Made by a program: the position numbers and the translations under genes
DNA from: Clostridium sp. 12(A)
GTDB lineage: Bacteria; Bacillota; Clostridia; Lachnospirales; Lachnospiraceae
Direction of reading: 5' to 3'
Assembly: GCA_000526575.1 (NCBI GenBank)
Contig: JAGI01000003.1
Span: forward strand, 248,001 to 312,000
Length of the DNA stretch: 64,000 nt
Part shown: one piece after another, positions 18,749 through 28,732 of the stretch
Position numbering within the stretch: the first letter of the stretch is position 1
Layout of the letters: every line of letters begins with the position of its first letter
The notes under the pieces: generated by a model
The model's database searches: none
What the model was told of the DNA's origin: nothing
Seen by the model: only the letters and a program-made list of their open reading frames with translations

Positions 18749-18802
18749 GAGCCATTGCTCATAAGTGAAAGACCGCTTATGGAGCAATGGCTTCTTTTTT
18801 CT
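18749..18802 (+). terminator. Rho-independent terminator of the liv operon
   Basis: The arms GCCATTGCTCATAAG and CTTATGGAGCAATGGC pair over 15 bp with one bulged base, followed by TTCTTTTTT. Confidence 0.88.
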
Positions 18803-19080
18803 GATTCCAGCTCTCATTTTTCTCACAAAGTTTCTCTTCTATTCGTCAAAATTCCTGATTTATTTAACTAATATTGTGTTTTTTAACAACATGTTTGCAA
18901 ATATAACTATATCATTAATAATTCTTAATATTAATAGCATTTTATTAACTATTGCAATATAAATTCGATAATAATTTCAAGTAATAAATTAATTTAAGGA
19001 GGTGATTCCCATGTGAATTTAAATTAGTCATTGAAAGCAATATCAGTTTATTACAAAAGAAAAAGTAAAGGGGAAAATGA
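18803..19080 (+). other. AT-rich leader/promoter region of the M6 protease gene
   Basis: About 280 bp without a credible gene. The DNA is so AT-rich that several -10-like boxes occur (for example around 18895-18925) and I cannot pick one. It contains the start-stop element at 18996-19016. Confidence 0.4.
18996..19016 (+). promoter_or_regulatory. Perfect Shine-Dalgarno followed by a start-stop codon pair in the protease leader
   Basis: AAGGAGGTGA is fully complementary to the 16S rRNA 3' end. After 5 nt comes ATG directly followed by TGA, so it encodes no peptide. It lies 65 nt upstream of the protease start, which has only a weak GGGGAAAATGA site. It could act as a ribosome-binding mRNA stabiliser or as a minimal upstream ORF; neither is proven. 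Confidence 0.45.
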
Positions 19081-21159
19081 ATGAGTAAAATGATTAAGCT
19101 ATTGGCAACTGGATTAGCTGTAGTATCCATGTCTTCCATGACGAACTACGCTGTTTTAGCTGCTCCTTACAACAACAAAGAGTTTGAATTAGCACAGCCT
19201 GATGGAACCAGGGTTTCCGTATCCATTACAGGCGATGAGTATTATCAGCATATTGAAAGTCCGGACGGATATACGCTAATCCGTGATGAAAACGGCTGGA
19301 TCTGTTACGCAGAATTAAACGCTGACCAGACAGAGTATGTGTCTACGGGAACTGTTTACAACACAAGCAGTGAACGAAGATCCACTGACGAGCCTCAGCG
19401 GGGCGGGGGCGGCCTTCAGAAGCATTTAAAGATCAAGAGCGATGCAATCAGGGAACAGGCGGATGAAGTGAGGAACAGGCTTCATGGAAATGATTTTAAA
19501 AATACCCCAAAATCAGAAAACAGTTTTGAAAATTCACTGCTGGATTCCAAGGTAGCGGCATCTGGTGATGTAAAAGGACTGACGATCCTGGTTGATTTCC
19601 CAGATAAAAAAAGCGATATTTCCCAATCCGAAATAGAACGCTTCTTCAACGAAACCGGGTACCGGGGCTTTAATAACAATGGGTCTGTGAGGGATTATTA
19701 TTATGATGTCTCAGGCGGCAGAGTCACCTATACCAATAATTTAATTGGTTTCTATACGGCAAAGCATCCAAAAACATATTATGATGACATTTATGAGCAG
19801 ACAGGCTCCTACGCAAAATCCAATGAGTTTGCAGAAGAAGTATTTCAGTGGCTGAAAAGCTCTGGATATAATCTTTCCTCTTTAACCACAGACTCTAAAG
19901 GATACTTAAAAGCTGTGAACATTCTTTATGCCGGAACTCCGGATGCAGGCTGGGCAAAGGGATTGTGGCCTCATCAAGCCTGGTATCCAAAGTCAGATTA
20001 TATCAATGGAGCAAGAATCCAGAAATATGAGATGACTAACATCGGACGGGATTTATCTCTTTATACAATCTGCCATGAAAGCGGTCATATGATATACGGA
20101 TATCCGGATCTTTATGATTACGATGGTGATTCCCAGGGCACTGGTATGTACAGCTTAATGAGTACCGTGGCAAATGACAAAAATCCGGTTCCACCGGATC
20201 CATATTGCAGAAATGTGATATCTCGCTGGAATCTTCCCATAAATATGAAAGAATATAATGCAGGGACCAAGTTTGCCGCAGTTGCTGACGGCAACGGTAA
20301 TTCCTATACCTACAAATGGTCTGGCAATCAGTCAAACGAGTATTTCCTCATTGAGAACCTCCAGAGAACCGGCAGATATGCTGACCTTCCTGATGCAGGA
20401 CTTGCCATCTGGCATATTGATGAAAAAGGAAATAACTCCAGAAATGAAATGACACCGAGTAACCACTACTTAGTTTCTCTGGAACAGGCCGATGGAAATT
20501 ATGATATGGAGAGAAATAGGAACGGCGGAAACAGGGGAGACTTATTCCGGAAAGGATACAAGGATTCCTTTACCAGCAGCACCGCACCAAATTCCAAATG
20601 GTGGAATCAGTCAGCCTCTGGTCTTGAAATATCCCAGATCAGCAACACAGGCTCTGAAATGACCTTTGTTCAGGCCTCCAACGGCCAGAACCCAAATCCT
20701 GACCCAGACCCAGATCCTACCCCACAGCAAAAGAACATCGCAGGACTGGCGACTCCTACAGCCTCTTATGTTTCTGATTGGGAAAGCATCCTTGCATTAA
20801 ATGATGGAATCGACCCTACCAGCTCAAATGACAGAAGCGGTGCTGTTTACGGCAACTGGCCGGAGACCGGTTCTCAATGGGTACAGTATACATTTAATGA
20901 GACTCACACCATCACAGGCAGTGATATTTATTGGTTTAAAGATGGTCAGGGAATTGATGTGCCCGCATCTTACCGTATGTATTACTGGGATGGAAGTGCA
21001 TGGCAGGATATAAAGAATCCAAAAGGCCTTGGTACAAAAACCAATCAATATAACACCACGACCTTTACACCAGTCACAACCTATGCAATCTCCATTGTTA
21101 TGGAATCAAAAGGAACCAGCTCTACCGGTATCCTTGAATGGAAGTTATACGAAAACTAA
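19081..21159 (+). CDS. Secreted M6 (immune-inhibitor A-like) metalloprotease with C-terminal galactose-binding-like domain
   Basis: 692 aa. A signal peptide (MSKMIKLLATGLAVVSMSSM, cleavage near VLAAP) is followed by an M6 N-terminal region (DEYYQHIESPDGYTLIRDEN). The zinc site is HESGH (332-336) with GYPD after it, matching HEXXHxxGxxD. A Pro/Asp-rich linker (NPNPDPDPDPTPQQ, about residues 538-552) leads to a terminal domain of about 140 residues. That domain resembles discoidin/F5-8C-like carbohydrate-binding modules (GSQWVQYTFNETHTITGSDI). It probably degrades extracellular proteins. It is monocistronic, with a bidirectional terminator after it. Confidence 0.88.
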   Translation: MSKMIKLLATGLAVVSMSSMTNYAVLAAPYNNKEFELAQPDGTRVSVSITGDEYYQHIESPDGYTLIRDENGWICYAELNADQTEYVSTGTVYNTSSERRSTDEPQRGGGGLQKHLKIKSDAIREQADEVRNRLHGNDFKNTPKSENSFENSLLDSKVAASGDVKGLTILVDFPDKKSDISQSEIERFFNETGYRGFNNNGSVRDYYYDVSGGRVTYTNNLIGFYTAKHPKTYYDDIYEQTGSYAKSNEFAEEVFQWLKSSGYNLSSLTTDSKGYLKAVNILYAGTPDAGWAKGLWPHQAWYPKSDYINGARIQKYEMTNIGRDLSLYTICHESGHMIYGYPDLYDYDGDSQGTGMYSLMSTVANDKNPVPPDPYCRNVISRWNLPINMKEYNAGTKFAAVADGNGNSYTYKWSGNQSNEYFLIENLQRTGRYADLPDAGLAIWHIDEKGNNSRNEMTPSNHYLVSLEQADGNYDMERNRNGGNRGDLFRKGYKDSFTSSTAPNSKWWNQSASGLEISQISNTGSEMTFVQASNGQNPNPDPDPDPTPQQKNIAGLATPTASYVSDWESILALNDGIDPTSSNDRSGAVYGNWPETGSQWVQYTFNETHTITGSDIYWFKDGQGIDVPASYRMYYWDGSAWQDIKNPKGLGTKTNQYNTTTFTPVTTYAISIVMESKGTSSTGILEWKLYEN

Positions 21160-21189
21160 AAGAAATTTATTCTAAATTCATACACCAAA

Positions 21190-21242
21190 AAGGAACTGTG
21201 ACCACAAAGCCCTTATATATGGCTAAATGGTTACAGTTCCTT
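21190..21242. terminator. Bidirectional terminator between the protease and NlpC/P60 genes
   Basis: The arms AAGGAACTGTGACCA and TTGGTTACAGTTCCTT-type pair over 15 bp with one wobble. The plus strand continues TTTTCCTTT; the minus strand continues in a T-rich run. It serves both convergent genes. Confidence 0.85.
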
Positions 21243-21287
21243 TTCCTTTACATGTGCGGTCGTATATCAATCTTTTATCAGGTTTCA

Positions 21288-22331
21288 CTATTGGATTACC
21301 CGGCGTATGGTTACCGGTTTCCTGTAATTCCACGAGGAAATTTTAATCCCGCTTCTACGGTTTGCTGCATGAACGATCTGGCCTTTTCCGATGTACATAG
21401 CCACATGGTCGATCTGGCTTCCACTGGAATAGAACAACAAGTCTCCCGGCTCCATGTTGGAGGCTGGAATTGCCTCTCCCTCTGCCGCCTGTTGCCTTGA
21501 AGTTCTGTCAAGCTGTACTCCTGCCGCATGCTCCATAACATACTGGACAAAACCAGAACAGTCTGCACCGGTATTTGGATCGGTGCCTCCCCACCTATAA
21601 GGTTTTCCAACGAAATTAACCGCATAATTTACAACCTGGGTACGCATGTCACTGTTTTTCTCTGCTTCCGGTATGGTGTAAGCTATGGTGGCAAATTCCG
21701 GCACATAGGCATAAGCAGTCTGGCCCTTATATTCTATCTTGGCCCAGCCATCACTTCCAGAAAGGAACCGATAGGTTTCTCCCTCATGGATTCTTCCTAA
21801 AATCTGGGCATCGGTACTTGGCTGGTTCCTGACACGAAGGGTATCGGTGTTAACACGAAGCATCAGCTTCATATCGTAATAAGCGATAGCCCTTGCTTCT
21901 TTTCCAGTCACCAGATACTGTCCATACACATAACCAGTGATTTGTCCTGATTTTATCTTATACCAGCCATTTTCCTCAGACAGCACGCTGGCTCCGGAAT
22001 GGCTTTTTAATTTTCCTACGATATCCGCATCATTCTTTGGTTCTTTTCTGATATTTAAGGAATCCTCTACGACTGCCACTCCAAGATTACTGAATATGGT
22101 CTGAAAGGTTCCTATTCTCATTTTTTCCTGCGTAAGACCGGCCGAGTTTTCTTCTGACTTCTGTTTTTCGCTTTTCTGGTACTTGTCCATATAGACATCG
22201 ATTCCAGCTACCGGAGTACCGGTAGTCACAGTCGTCTTGGTTCCTGCGGCCTGCACATCTGCTGTTGCAATCCATACGGCACTGCCGCATGCGATTGCGA
22301 AGCCCAGCATTTTCCATGCTTTGTCAGTCAT
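21288..22331 (-). CDS. Secreted SH3-NlpC/P60 peptidoglycan endopeptidase
   Basis: 347 aa. A signal peptide (MTDKAWKMLGFAIACGSAVW, cleavage near VQAAG) is followed by two bacterial SH3 domains (about 87-141 with LNIRKEPKNDADIVGKL, and 160-213 with LRVRNQPSTDAQILGRI). The C-terminal NlpC/P60 domain has YRWGGTDPNTGADCSGF with Cys258, and His309 in DHVAM. Such enzymes cut gamma-D-Glu to diamino-acid bonds in cell-wall peptides. The frame is open to 22358, but AAGGA lies 8 nt before the ATG at 22331 and gives a proper signal peptide. Confidence 0.92.
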   Translation of the reverse strand: MTDKAWKMLGFAIACGSAVWIATADVQAAGTKTTVTTGTPVAGIDVYMDKYQKSEKQKSEENSAGLTQEKMRIGTFQTIFSNLGVAVVEDSLNIRKEPKNDADIVGKLKSHSGASVLSEENGWYKIKSGQITGYVYGQYLVTGKEARAIAYYDMKLMLRVNTDTLRVRNQPSTDAQILGRIHEGETYRFLSGSDGWAKIEYKGQTAYAYVPEFATIAYTIPEAEKNSDMRTQVVNYAVNFVGKPYRWGGTDPNTGADCSGFVQYVMEHAAGVQLDRTSRQQAAEGEAIPASNMEPGDLLFYSSGSQIDHVAMYIGKGQIVHAANRRSGIKISSWNYRKPVTIRRVIQ

Positions 22332-22388
22332 ATGCACGTTCCTTCGCAAGTTATTCATTTTTAACCAGGCGGTGTGGCCGCCTTTCTT

Positions 22389-23342
22389 TTACAACTGGAT
22401 ATTCAGTTCCTCAGAACGGCTCTTTAAATACTCCATTCCATAGTCCCTGTCTTTTTCTATCTGCACTTTTAACTGCTCCAATCCGTCAAATTTCCGTTCA
22501 GGGCGGACGAAGTGCAATAGCTGTACTTCTATAGTCTTTCCATAAATATCCCTATTTATACCATAAATGTAAGTTTCTGCTCCTACGGGGGATCCACCTT
22601 CCACGGTGGGCTTCTTTCCGATGTTGGTAATCCCTCCATAATAGCAGCCTTCTATATAGACTCTGGATACATAAACGCCAAAGGTCGGCAGATGCTTTTC
22701 CGGCTCCGGTACAATATTCGCCGTAGGAAAGCCTAAGACCGGGCCTCCCAGATGATTGCCATGAACTACGTTTCCATGAATGGAGTAAGGCTCACCTAAG
22801 AGCTCATTGGCCTTTTCCATATTTCCGGCATCCAGCAGCTCTCTGATGTATGTACTGCTGATATCACGGTGATCATCCTTTTCTTTTTGAATGACAATTA
22901 ATTCGTAACCATACCGGTCCTTCCACTGATTTAGGCTGTCCGCATTTCCTGCTCCCAGATAGCCAAAGGTGCAGTCCGTGCCGACTACTATGGTCTTCGC
23001 ATTCATCTGACCTACCAGTATTTCCTTTACAAATTCCTCCGGGTCCATATGGGCGGTTTCCATGGTAAAGGGGTATTCTACCAGATAGTCGATGCCGATT
23101 CGCTCCAGATTGTTTTTTCTCTCCAGATTCGTAGTAATGACCCGCTGCGTGCTTTCTGAATCCAGGATACTTGGTGACATGTCAAAGGTAAAAACGGCAA
23201 TCTGATATCCTTTTTCCTTTTTTACTTCTGCCATCTCCCGAAGAAGCTTCTGGTGGCCCCTGTGGCGTCCGTCAAACTTTCCAAGTGTGACCACCGATGG
23301 TTCTTCGATCTGAAATTTCCTGGTTCCGGTTATATACTCCAT
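22389..23342 (-). CDS. ribF: Bifunctional riboflavin kinase / FAD synthetase
   Basis: 317 aa. The N-terminal FAD synthetase domain has VVTLGKFDGRHRGHQKLL (nucleotidyltransferase motif) and STYIRELLDAG. The C-terminal flavokinase domain has PVLGFPTANI and GVYVSRVYIEG. It turns riboflavin into FMN and then FAD. The start is 2 bp after the truB stop, so it is the last gene of the long rimP-to-ribF operon, a common Firmicute arrangement. A small GC-rich hairpin (22367-22383) follows the stop but lacks a clear T run. Confidence 0.97.
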   Translation of the reverse strand: MEYITGTRKFQIEEPSVVTLGKFDGRHRGHQKLLREMAEVKKEKGYQIAVFTFDMSPSILDSESTQRVITTNLERKNNLERIGIDYLVEYPFTMETAHMDPEEFVKEILVGQMNAKTIVVGTDCTFGYLGAGNADSLNQWKDRYGYELIVIQKEKDDHRDISSTYIRELLDAGNMEKANELLGEPYSIHGNVVHGNHLGGPVLGFPTANIVPEPEKHLPTFGVYVSRVYIEGCYYGGITNIGKKPTVEGGSPVGAETYIYGINRDIYGKTIEVQLLHFVRPERKFDGLEQLKVQIEKDRDYGMEYLKSRSEELNIQL

Positions 23343-23344
23343 CT

Positions 23345-24247
23345 TTATTTTCCTCCCAGAAATACCTTTTGGGGCTTAAGCAAGTTCCTTTCTCTGTCAG
23401 GCTCATAAACTCCAATAAAATGATTCTCACTGTCATAAACTCTCACCGGTCCGTCCACCGTTACAGAGCTTTCCATCCCTTGATTTCTTAAAAATGGGTT
23501 CCCATTATGAACCAGCTTATCAAATTCCGGTTTCATGACAATGGCGGGATAATTCTCAAATACCTTGTCCACAGCAAGGATACGTTCTCCCAAGGTTCCT
23601 TCGTCTCTAAGCGCTTCAATCTGGGAAAGAGTAAGGCTCTCCTCCAGACAAAACCCTGAGACCTGGGTGCGGGTCAATGACTCCATACAGCCGCCGCAGC
23701 CCAGCTTTCTTCCAATATCATAGCAAAGGGTCCGGATATAAGTTCCCTTGGAGCAGGTCACTGTCATTGTGACTCTGGGAAGCTCTATTTTATCCACCCG
23801 GATTTCCAGTATCTCTACGGGCCTTGCCTTCCGCTCCACTTCTTTTCCTGCTCTGGCAAGCTCATAAAGCTTCTTGCCGTCTACTTTCAGGGCAGAATAC
23901 ATGGGGGGAATCTGGTCATAATGCCCCAGAAAGCTTAATACCGCCTCACGGATTTCCTCTTCCTCTCTATGAACCGGATATTCAGCAAGAACCGTCCCTG
24001 TCACATCCTGAGTGTCAGTTTCTTTTCCAAGAAGTAAGACCGCTTCATATGTTTTCGTCTTATCCGTCAGCATATCACAGAGCTTGGTCGCCTTGCCAAG
24101 ACAGACAGGAAGCACTCCCTCTGCCATGGGATCTAAGGTACCGGTATGTCCTATCTTTTTCTGCTTTAAAATACCTCTCATTTTCGCCACGACGTCATGA
24201 GAGGTAAATCCTTTTTCTTTATACACATTGATGATGCCGTCTGCCAT
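23345..24247 (-). CDS. truB: tRNA pseudouridine(55) synthase TruB
   Basis: 300 aa. The N-terminus GIINVYKEKGFTSHDVVAKM and the catalytic motif GHTGTLDPMAEGVLPVCLG (catalytic Asp in TLDP) are diagnostic; KGTYIRTLCYDIG also fits. A C-terminal PUA-like region follows. It makes the T-loop pseudouridine 55 in tRNA. It lies 11 bp after nrnA and 2 bp before ribF. Confidence 0.97.
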   Translation of the reverse strand: MADGIINVYKEKGFTSHDVVAKMRGILKQKKIGHTGTLDPMAEGVLPVCLGKATKLCDMLTDKTKTYEAVLLLGKETDTQDVTGTVLAEYPVHREEEEIREAVLSFLGHYDQIPPMYSALKVDGKKLYELARAGKEVERKARPVEILEIRVDKIELPRVTMTVTCSKGTYIRTLCYDIGRKLGCGGCMESLTRTQVSGFCLEESLTLSQIEALRDEGTLGERILAVDKVFENYPAIVMKPEFDKLVHNGNPFLRNQGMESSVTVDGPVRVYDSENHFIGVYEPDRERNLLKPQKVFLGGK

Positions 24248-24258
24248 CGTCCGTTCTC

Positions 24259-25209
24259 CTAATTAAGCTGTTTTGCGATCTGATCTGATAGATTGTTGAT
24301 CACATCGTGAACGCTTCCTGTCATTGTACAGCCAGCAGCCTTTTTATGACCGCCTCCGCCAAAGTATACAGCGATTTTACTCACATCAAGATCAGAAGTG
24401 GAACGAAGACTTACCTTATATTCTCTGCAGGCAGTCTCATACATAAAGATGGCACATTCCACACCTTCCGTTATCCTAAGCTGGTCGATGATTCCATCCA
24501 TATCACTTCCTGAGACACCGTAAAACTCCATGTCTTTCTTGCTGATTGCGCTGAAGATACATTGGCTGTTATGAAAGGTTATGCTTTCCAGCAGTGCCCT
24601 TCCAAGAATTTGATTCTGAATATATGTTTTTCGGTAAAAGCTGTCATCGATGATTCTGGAAAAATTAATCCCTTTTTCCATCAGCTTTCCGGCTATTTCC
24701 ATGGTCTTTCTGGATGTAGAGTCATATTTGAATACTCCGGTATCATGTATGATGCCGGTATAGATACATTCTGCCACTTCCCTGCTGATCTTAGCTTCAT
24801 CAAGAAGGGCGTAAAGCACTTCACAGGTTGAGCTGGAATGTCCTTCCACAATATTCTCACCGGCATAGCCGATGTTGGTGATGTGGTGGTCTACACAGAT
24901 GCTTTTTTTTGCCGTATTTAAATACTTCACCGCTTCTCCAAGGCGAAGGGTATCGCTGCAGTCAAGACAAATGCACAGGTCATACTCCTTGTCTTTTGAA
25001 AAATCGCTGACAATACGGTCAAAATGATTTAAATAATTAAATTTATCCGACGGCTTCTCTAAGTATACCACCGTCTCTATCTGAGGATAGTTTTCTTTTA
25101 AGTAATTATATGTTGCCAGACAGGAACCTACACAGTCCCCATCTGGTCTGACATGGCCCATAATGGCCGCATTTTTTACATCTTCAAGGATTGTATCAAG
25201 GTAACTCAA
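24259..25209 (-). CDS. nrnA: DHH/DHHA1 phosphoesterase, NrnA-type oligoribonuclease
   Basis: 316 aa. The DHH domain has GHVRPDGDCVGSCLATYNYL and the metal-binding CVDHHITN. The C-terminal DHHA1 domain has the Gly-rich YFGGGGHKKAAGCT. Family members degrade short RNA oligonucleotides and dephosphorylate pAp. The position between rbfA and truB is conserved in Firmicutes and supports the assignment. Confidence 0.93.
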   Translation of the reverse strand: MSYLDTILEDVKNAAIMGHVRPDGDCVGSCLATYNYLKENYPQIETVVYLEKPSDKFNYLNHFDRIVSDFSKDKEYDLCICLDCSDTLRLGEAVKYLNTAKKSICVDHHITNIGYAGENIVEGHSSSTCEVLYALLDEAKISREVAECIYTGIIHDTGVFKYDSTSRKTMEIAGKLMEKGINFSRIIDDSFYRKTYIQNQILGRALLESITFHNSQCIFSAISKKDMEFYGVSGSDMDGIIDQLRITEGVECAIFMYETACREYKVSLRSTSDLDVSKIAVYFGGGGHKKAAGCTMTGSVHDVINNLSDQIAKQLN

Positions 25210-25221
25210 AGGTGCACCTCC

Positions 25222-25584
25222 TTAATCTTTGATGTCTTTTGTAACCTCTTCAATCAGTCTGGACATGTTAACGCCATACTCAATGGACTGATCCAGAATG
25301 AATTTAATTTCAGGTGTGTTGCGAAGATTGACTCTTCTTGCCAGTTCTCTGCGGATATAGCCTTCTGCGCTCCTTAAACCTTCAATGGTCGCTTTGCCGG
25401 CTTCCTCATCTCCCAGAATACTGATATAAGCCTTACAGAATTTTAAGTCTGGAGTTACCTCAACGGCAACTACAGTTGTCATAGGGTGGATTCTTGGATC
25501 CTTGATTTCCAGACGGATAATCTGGCTTATCTCCCTCTGGACTTCCATATTGATTCTTGTATTCTTTATACTGTTTTTACGCAT
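25222..25584 (-). CDS. rbfA: 30S ribosome-binding factor RbfA
   Basis: 120 aa. It opens MRKNSIKNTRINMEVQREIS and continues IKDPRIHPMTTVVAVEVTPD and CKAYISILGDEE, a single KH-like domain. It acts in 16S rRNA 5'-end maturation and cold adaptation. The frame extends to 25617, but AAAGGA just before the ATG at 25584 and family length favour the shorter protein. It is separated from infB by a terminator-like hairpin. Confidence 0.95.
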   Translation of the reverse strand: MRKNSIKNTRINMEVQREISQIIRLEIKDPRIHPMTTVVAVEVTPDLKFCKAYISILGDEEAGKATIEGLRSAEGYIRRELARRVNLRNTPEIKFILDQSIEYGVNMSRLIEEVTKDIKD

Positions 25585-25612
25585 GTTATTCCTTTCGCTT
25601 TTCATCCACATT

Positions 25613-25642
25613 TTCAAAAAGACCAGCCCGCAAAAACGGGCT
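25613..25642 (-). terminator. Terminator-like hairpin between infB and rbfA
   Basis: The arms AGCCCG and CGGGCT form a 6-bp GC-rich stem with a 6-nt loop. On the minus strand it is followed by GGTCTTTTTG. It may cut expression of the distal genes below that of infB. Confidence 0.55.
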
Positions 25643-25672
25643 CATCTTTCTAAAATCCAGGTGGAGTGGTTC

Positions 25673-28600
25673 CTAGCGGGGAACCTCCACCATGGTATAT
25701 GCTTCGATCATATCGTCTTCCTGGATATCGTTAAACTTCTCAAATACAAGACCACACTCGTAACCGGTTGCTACTTCTTTTACATCATCTTTAAATCTCT
25801 TTAAGGATGCTAACGGTCCTTCGTAAATCTTTTCTCCAGCTCTTGTAATACGAACGCTGCAGCCTCTTACGAATTTACCATCCATTACATAGGAACCTGC
25901 GATCGTACCTACACCAGATGCCTTAAAGGTCTGGCGGACAATGGCGTGACCAGTAACCTGTTCCTCAAAGATAGGATCAAGCATACCCTTCATGGCTGAT
26001 TCCACATCTGCAATCGCCTGATAGATTACTTTGTAAAGTCTCATATCTACTTTTTCCCGGTCCGCAATGGATTTAGCTGTTACATCAGGTCTAACGTTAA
26101 AACCAATGATGATAGCATTTGATGCGGAAGCCAGGGATACGTCGGACTCATTGATGGCACCAACGCCGCCATGAATCACTTTTACCATAACTTCTTCATT
26201 AGACAGCTTCACAAGACTCTGCTTTACCGCCTCTACAGATCCCTGTACGTCAGCCTTTACGATGATTGGCAGTTCTTTTACAGTACCTGCTTTAATCTGG
26301 CTGAATAAATCATCCAATGATAACTTAGCTTTTGTATCTTCCAGTAATTTATTCTTACCTTCTGAAATAAATGTTTCTGCGAAGCTTCTTGCTTCTTTTT
26401 CGGTCTCAGTTCCAACCAGGACTTCTCCAGCATTGGGAACGTCATTCAGACCTAAAATCTCTACTGGAGTCGATGGGCCTGCTTCTTTTACTCTGCGTCC
26501 CTTGTCATCCATCATGGCACGAACTTTTCCGTAACAGGATCCGGCTGCAACGGTATCACCAACACGTAAGGTACCTTTTTGTACCAGTACGGTAGCAACC
26601 GGGCCTTTGCCCTTATCAAGCTCTGCCTCAATAATAAGACCTCTTGCACGGCGGTTTGGATTCGCCTTTAATTCCTTTACTTCGGAAGTAAGAAGAATCA
26701 TCTCAAGAAGCTCTTTGATACCTTCCTTTGTATGAGCTGAAACCGGTACAAATACAGTGCTTCCGCCCCAGTCTTCTGAAATCAGCTCATGCTCAGATAA
26801 TTCCTGCTTTGCACGATCAATGTTAGCACTTGGCTTATCGATTTTGTTGATGGCAACAATAATCTCTACGCCTGCAGCCTTTGCATGGTTAATGGCCTCT
26901 ACGGTCTGAGGCATAACTCCGTCATCTGCTGCAACAACAAGGATTGCAATATCTGTGGACTGAGCACCTCTCATACGCATGGCTGTAAATGCCTCATGTC
27001 CTGGTGTATCTAAAAATGTGATGTTCTGTCCGTTCACCTCAACCGTATAAGCACCGATATGCTGTGTGATACCGCCTGCCTCTCTGGTGGTTACGCTGGT
27101 CTGACGGATTGCATCAAGAAGGGAAGTTTTACCGTGGTCAACATGGCCCATAACACAAACAACCGGTGGTCTGGTAACCATATCTTTCTCATCTTCTTCT
27201 TCCTCTTTTAACAATTCCTCGATTACATCTACTTTCACTTCTTTTTCGCAGAGTACATCGTATTCCATCGCGATCTCTTCTGCCTGTTCAAAGTCGATTT
27301 CTGTATTTAAAGTGACGATTTTACCCTGTAAAAACAGCTTCTTTACAATGGCTGATGGCGTAAGCTTCATGCTTTCTGCCAGCTCTTTAATGGTCAGTCT
27401 CTCTGGGATTATGATGGTCTTAACTTCTTCGACCTTCGCTTCTCTGTGTACTGGTGGCAGGATTGGAGCTTTGCCCTTACCGCCTTTTACTGCACCTTTG
27501 TTTACGCTATCATCATCTTTGTCTCTTTTATCAAATCTGTCATTCTTATAGTTATTCTTTGTTGCGCGGTTGCTGGTAGGCTTTGCCTGGATTGGAGTAT
27601 CAAAGGATCCTGTCTTAGCTCCGCCATCTCTTCCATTTCTTCCGCCTGGACCTTGTGGTCTTCCATCACGATTTCCCTGGTAGCCGCCCTGGCCCTGTGG
27701 TCTTCCGTCACGGTTTCCCTGATAGCCGCCACCCTGTGGTCTTCCATCACGGTTGCCCTGATAGCCGCCCTGGCCCTGTGGTCTGTTTCCCTGATAACCA
27801 CCCTGGCCCTGTGGTCTGTTTCCCTGGTAACCGCCCTGGCCCTGTGGTCTGTTTCCCTGATAACCGCCCTGGCCTTGTGGTCTTCCGTCACGATTTCCCT
27901 GGTAGCCGCCCTGGCCTTGTGGTCTTCCGTCACGATTTCCCTGGTAGCCGCCCTGACCCTGTGGTCTTCCGTCACGATTTCCCTGGTAACCGCCCTGACC
28001 CTGTGGTCTTCCGTCACGATTTCCCTGGTAACCGCCCTGACCCTGTGGTCTTCCGTCACGATTTCCCTGGTAGCCGCCCTGACCCTGTGGTCTTCCGTCA
28101 CGATTTCCCTGGTAACCGCCCTGACCCTGTGGTCTTCCGTCACGATTTCCCTGGTAACCGCCCTGACCCTGTGGTCTTCCGTCACGATTTCCCTGGTAAC
28201 CGCCCTGACCCTGTGGTCTTCCATCACGATTTCCCTGGTAGCCGCCCTGGCCCTGTGGTCTATTTCCCTGATAGCCGCCCTGACCCTGTGGTCTATTTCC
28301 CTGGTAGCCGCCCTGGCCCTGTGGTCTGTTTCCCTGGTAGCCTGTGCTATGTTCTCTGTTCATGTCAGATCCTGATGACGTGGACTGCTCACTTACCTGC
28401 TGATTTCTTGCAGGATATTCTCTCTGGGAACCAGACTGATTCGGTCTTTGATCTCTTCCGCCCTGACCCTGTGGTCTGCTCTGAGCATTCTGTGGACGAA
28501 ATACTGCTGCTATTTTCTTCTTTGGTGCATCAGAATCATCACCTTCATGGGAATCAGAATGTCCCTGGGCGTTTGTTCTGCTATGACCGCCCACTTCCTT

Positions 28601-28732
28601 TTTTACGATTGCTGCCTGTTCCTCTGATATGTTTGAAGAACTTTTTAAATTTATATTATGCTTTTCCAAGATATCCAGTATCTCCTTACTGCTGTCTTTA
28701 CCGAGTTCCTTTGCCAGATCATATACTCTCAT
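25673..28732 (-). CDS. infB: Translation initiation factor IF-2 with expanded N-terminal repeat
   Basis: 1019 aa, clearly longer than the 700-900 aa usual in Firmicutes. N-terminal IF2 helix ([20 protein letters not shown]), then a charged linker. Then come 18 tandem GYQGNR(DGR)PQGQG units (about residues 130-385), a second IF2_N helix region, and the G domain with GHVDHGKTS (near residue 528), DTPGHEA and NKID. The beta-barrel and fMet-tRNA-binding domains follow. It delivers initiator tRNA to the 30S subunit. The start at 28732 has GGAGGA 4-5 nt upstream; the frame is open to 28753. It overlaps ylxQ by 14 bp. Confidence 0.97.
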   Translation of the reverse strand: MRVYDLAKELGKDSSKEILDILEKHNINLKSSSNISEEQAAIVKKEVGGHSRTNAQGHSDSHEGDDSDAPKKKIAAVFRPQNAQSRPQGQGGRDQRPNQSGSQREYPARNQQVSEQSTSSGSDMNREHSTGYQGNRPQGQGGYQGNRPQGQGGYQGNRPQGQGGYQGNRDGRPQGQGGYQGNRDGRPQGQGGYQGNRDGRPQGQGGYQGNRDGRPQGQGGYQGNRDGRPQGQGGYQGNRDGRPQGQGGYQGNRDGRPQGQGGYQGNRDGRPQGQGGYQGNRDGRPQGQGGYQGNRPQGQGGYQGNRPQGQGGYQGNRPQGQGGYQGNRDGRPQGGGYQGNRDGRPQGQGGYQGNRDGRPQGPGGRNGRDGGAKTGSFDTPIQAKPTSNRATKNNYKNDRFDKRDKDDDSVNKGAVKGGKGKAPILPPVHREAKVEEVKTIIIPERLTIKELAESMKLTPSAIVKKLFLQGKIVTLNTEIDFEQAEEIAMEYDVLCEKEVKVDVIEELLKEEEEDEKDMVTRPPVVCVMGHVDHGKTSLLDAIRQTSVTTREAGGITQHIGAYTVEVNGQNITFLDTPGHEAFTAMRMRGAQSTDIAILVVAADDGVMPQTVEAINHAKAAGVEIIVAINKIDKPSANIDRAKQELSEHELISEDWGGSTVFVPVSAHTKEGIKELLEMILLTSEVKELKANPNRRARGLIIEAELDKGKGPVATVLVQKGTLRVGDTVAAGSCYGKVRAMMDDKGRRVKEAGPSTPVEILGLNDVPNAGEVLVGTETEKEARSFAETFISEGKNKLLEDTKAKLSLDDLFSQIKAGTVKELPIIVKADVQGSVEAVKQSLVKLSNEEVMVKVIHGGVGAINESDVSLASASNAIIIGFNVRPDVTAKSIADREKVDMRLYKVIYQAIADVESAMKGMLDPIFEEQVTGHAIVRQTFKASGVGTIAGSYVMDGKFVRGCSVRITRAGEKIYEGPLASLKRFKDDVKEVATGYECGLVFEKFNDIQEDDMIEAYTMVEVPR
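27660..28345 (-). repeat. infB: Tandem coding repeat in infB (18 units of 33 or 42 bp)
   Basis: Units encode [11 protein letters not shown] (33 bp) or [14 protein letters not shown] (42 bp) in the order 3 short, 9 long, 3 short, 3 long. The nine long units are nearly identical in DNA, differing mainly at GTA/GTT-type and CCG/CCA third positions. This suggests recent expansion by slippage or unequal recombination. Confidence 0.92.

Noticed and set aside
18765..18962. 65-codon plus-strand frame after the liv terminator
   Set aside because: It starts within the terminator hairpin, has no ribosome site, and its composition is just AT-rich DNA.
27660..28345. Regular 42-bp repeats resembling a CRISPR array
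   Set aside because: The units are contiguous, without unique spacers, and encode a repeated peptide inside infB.
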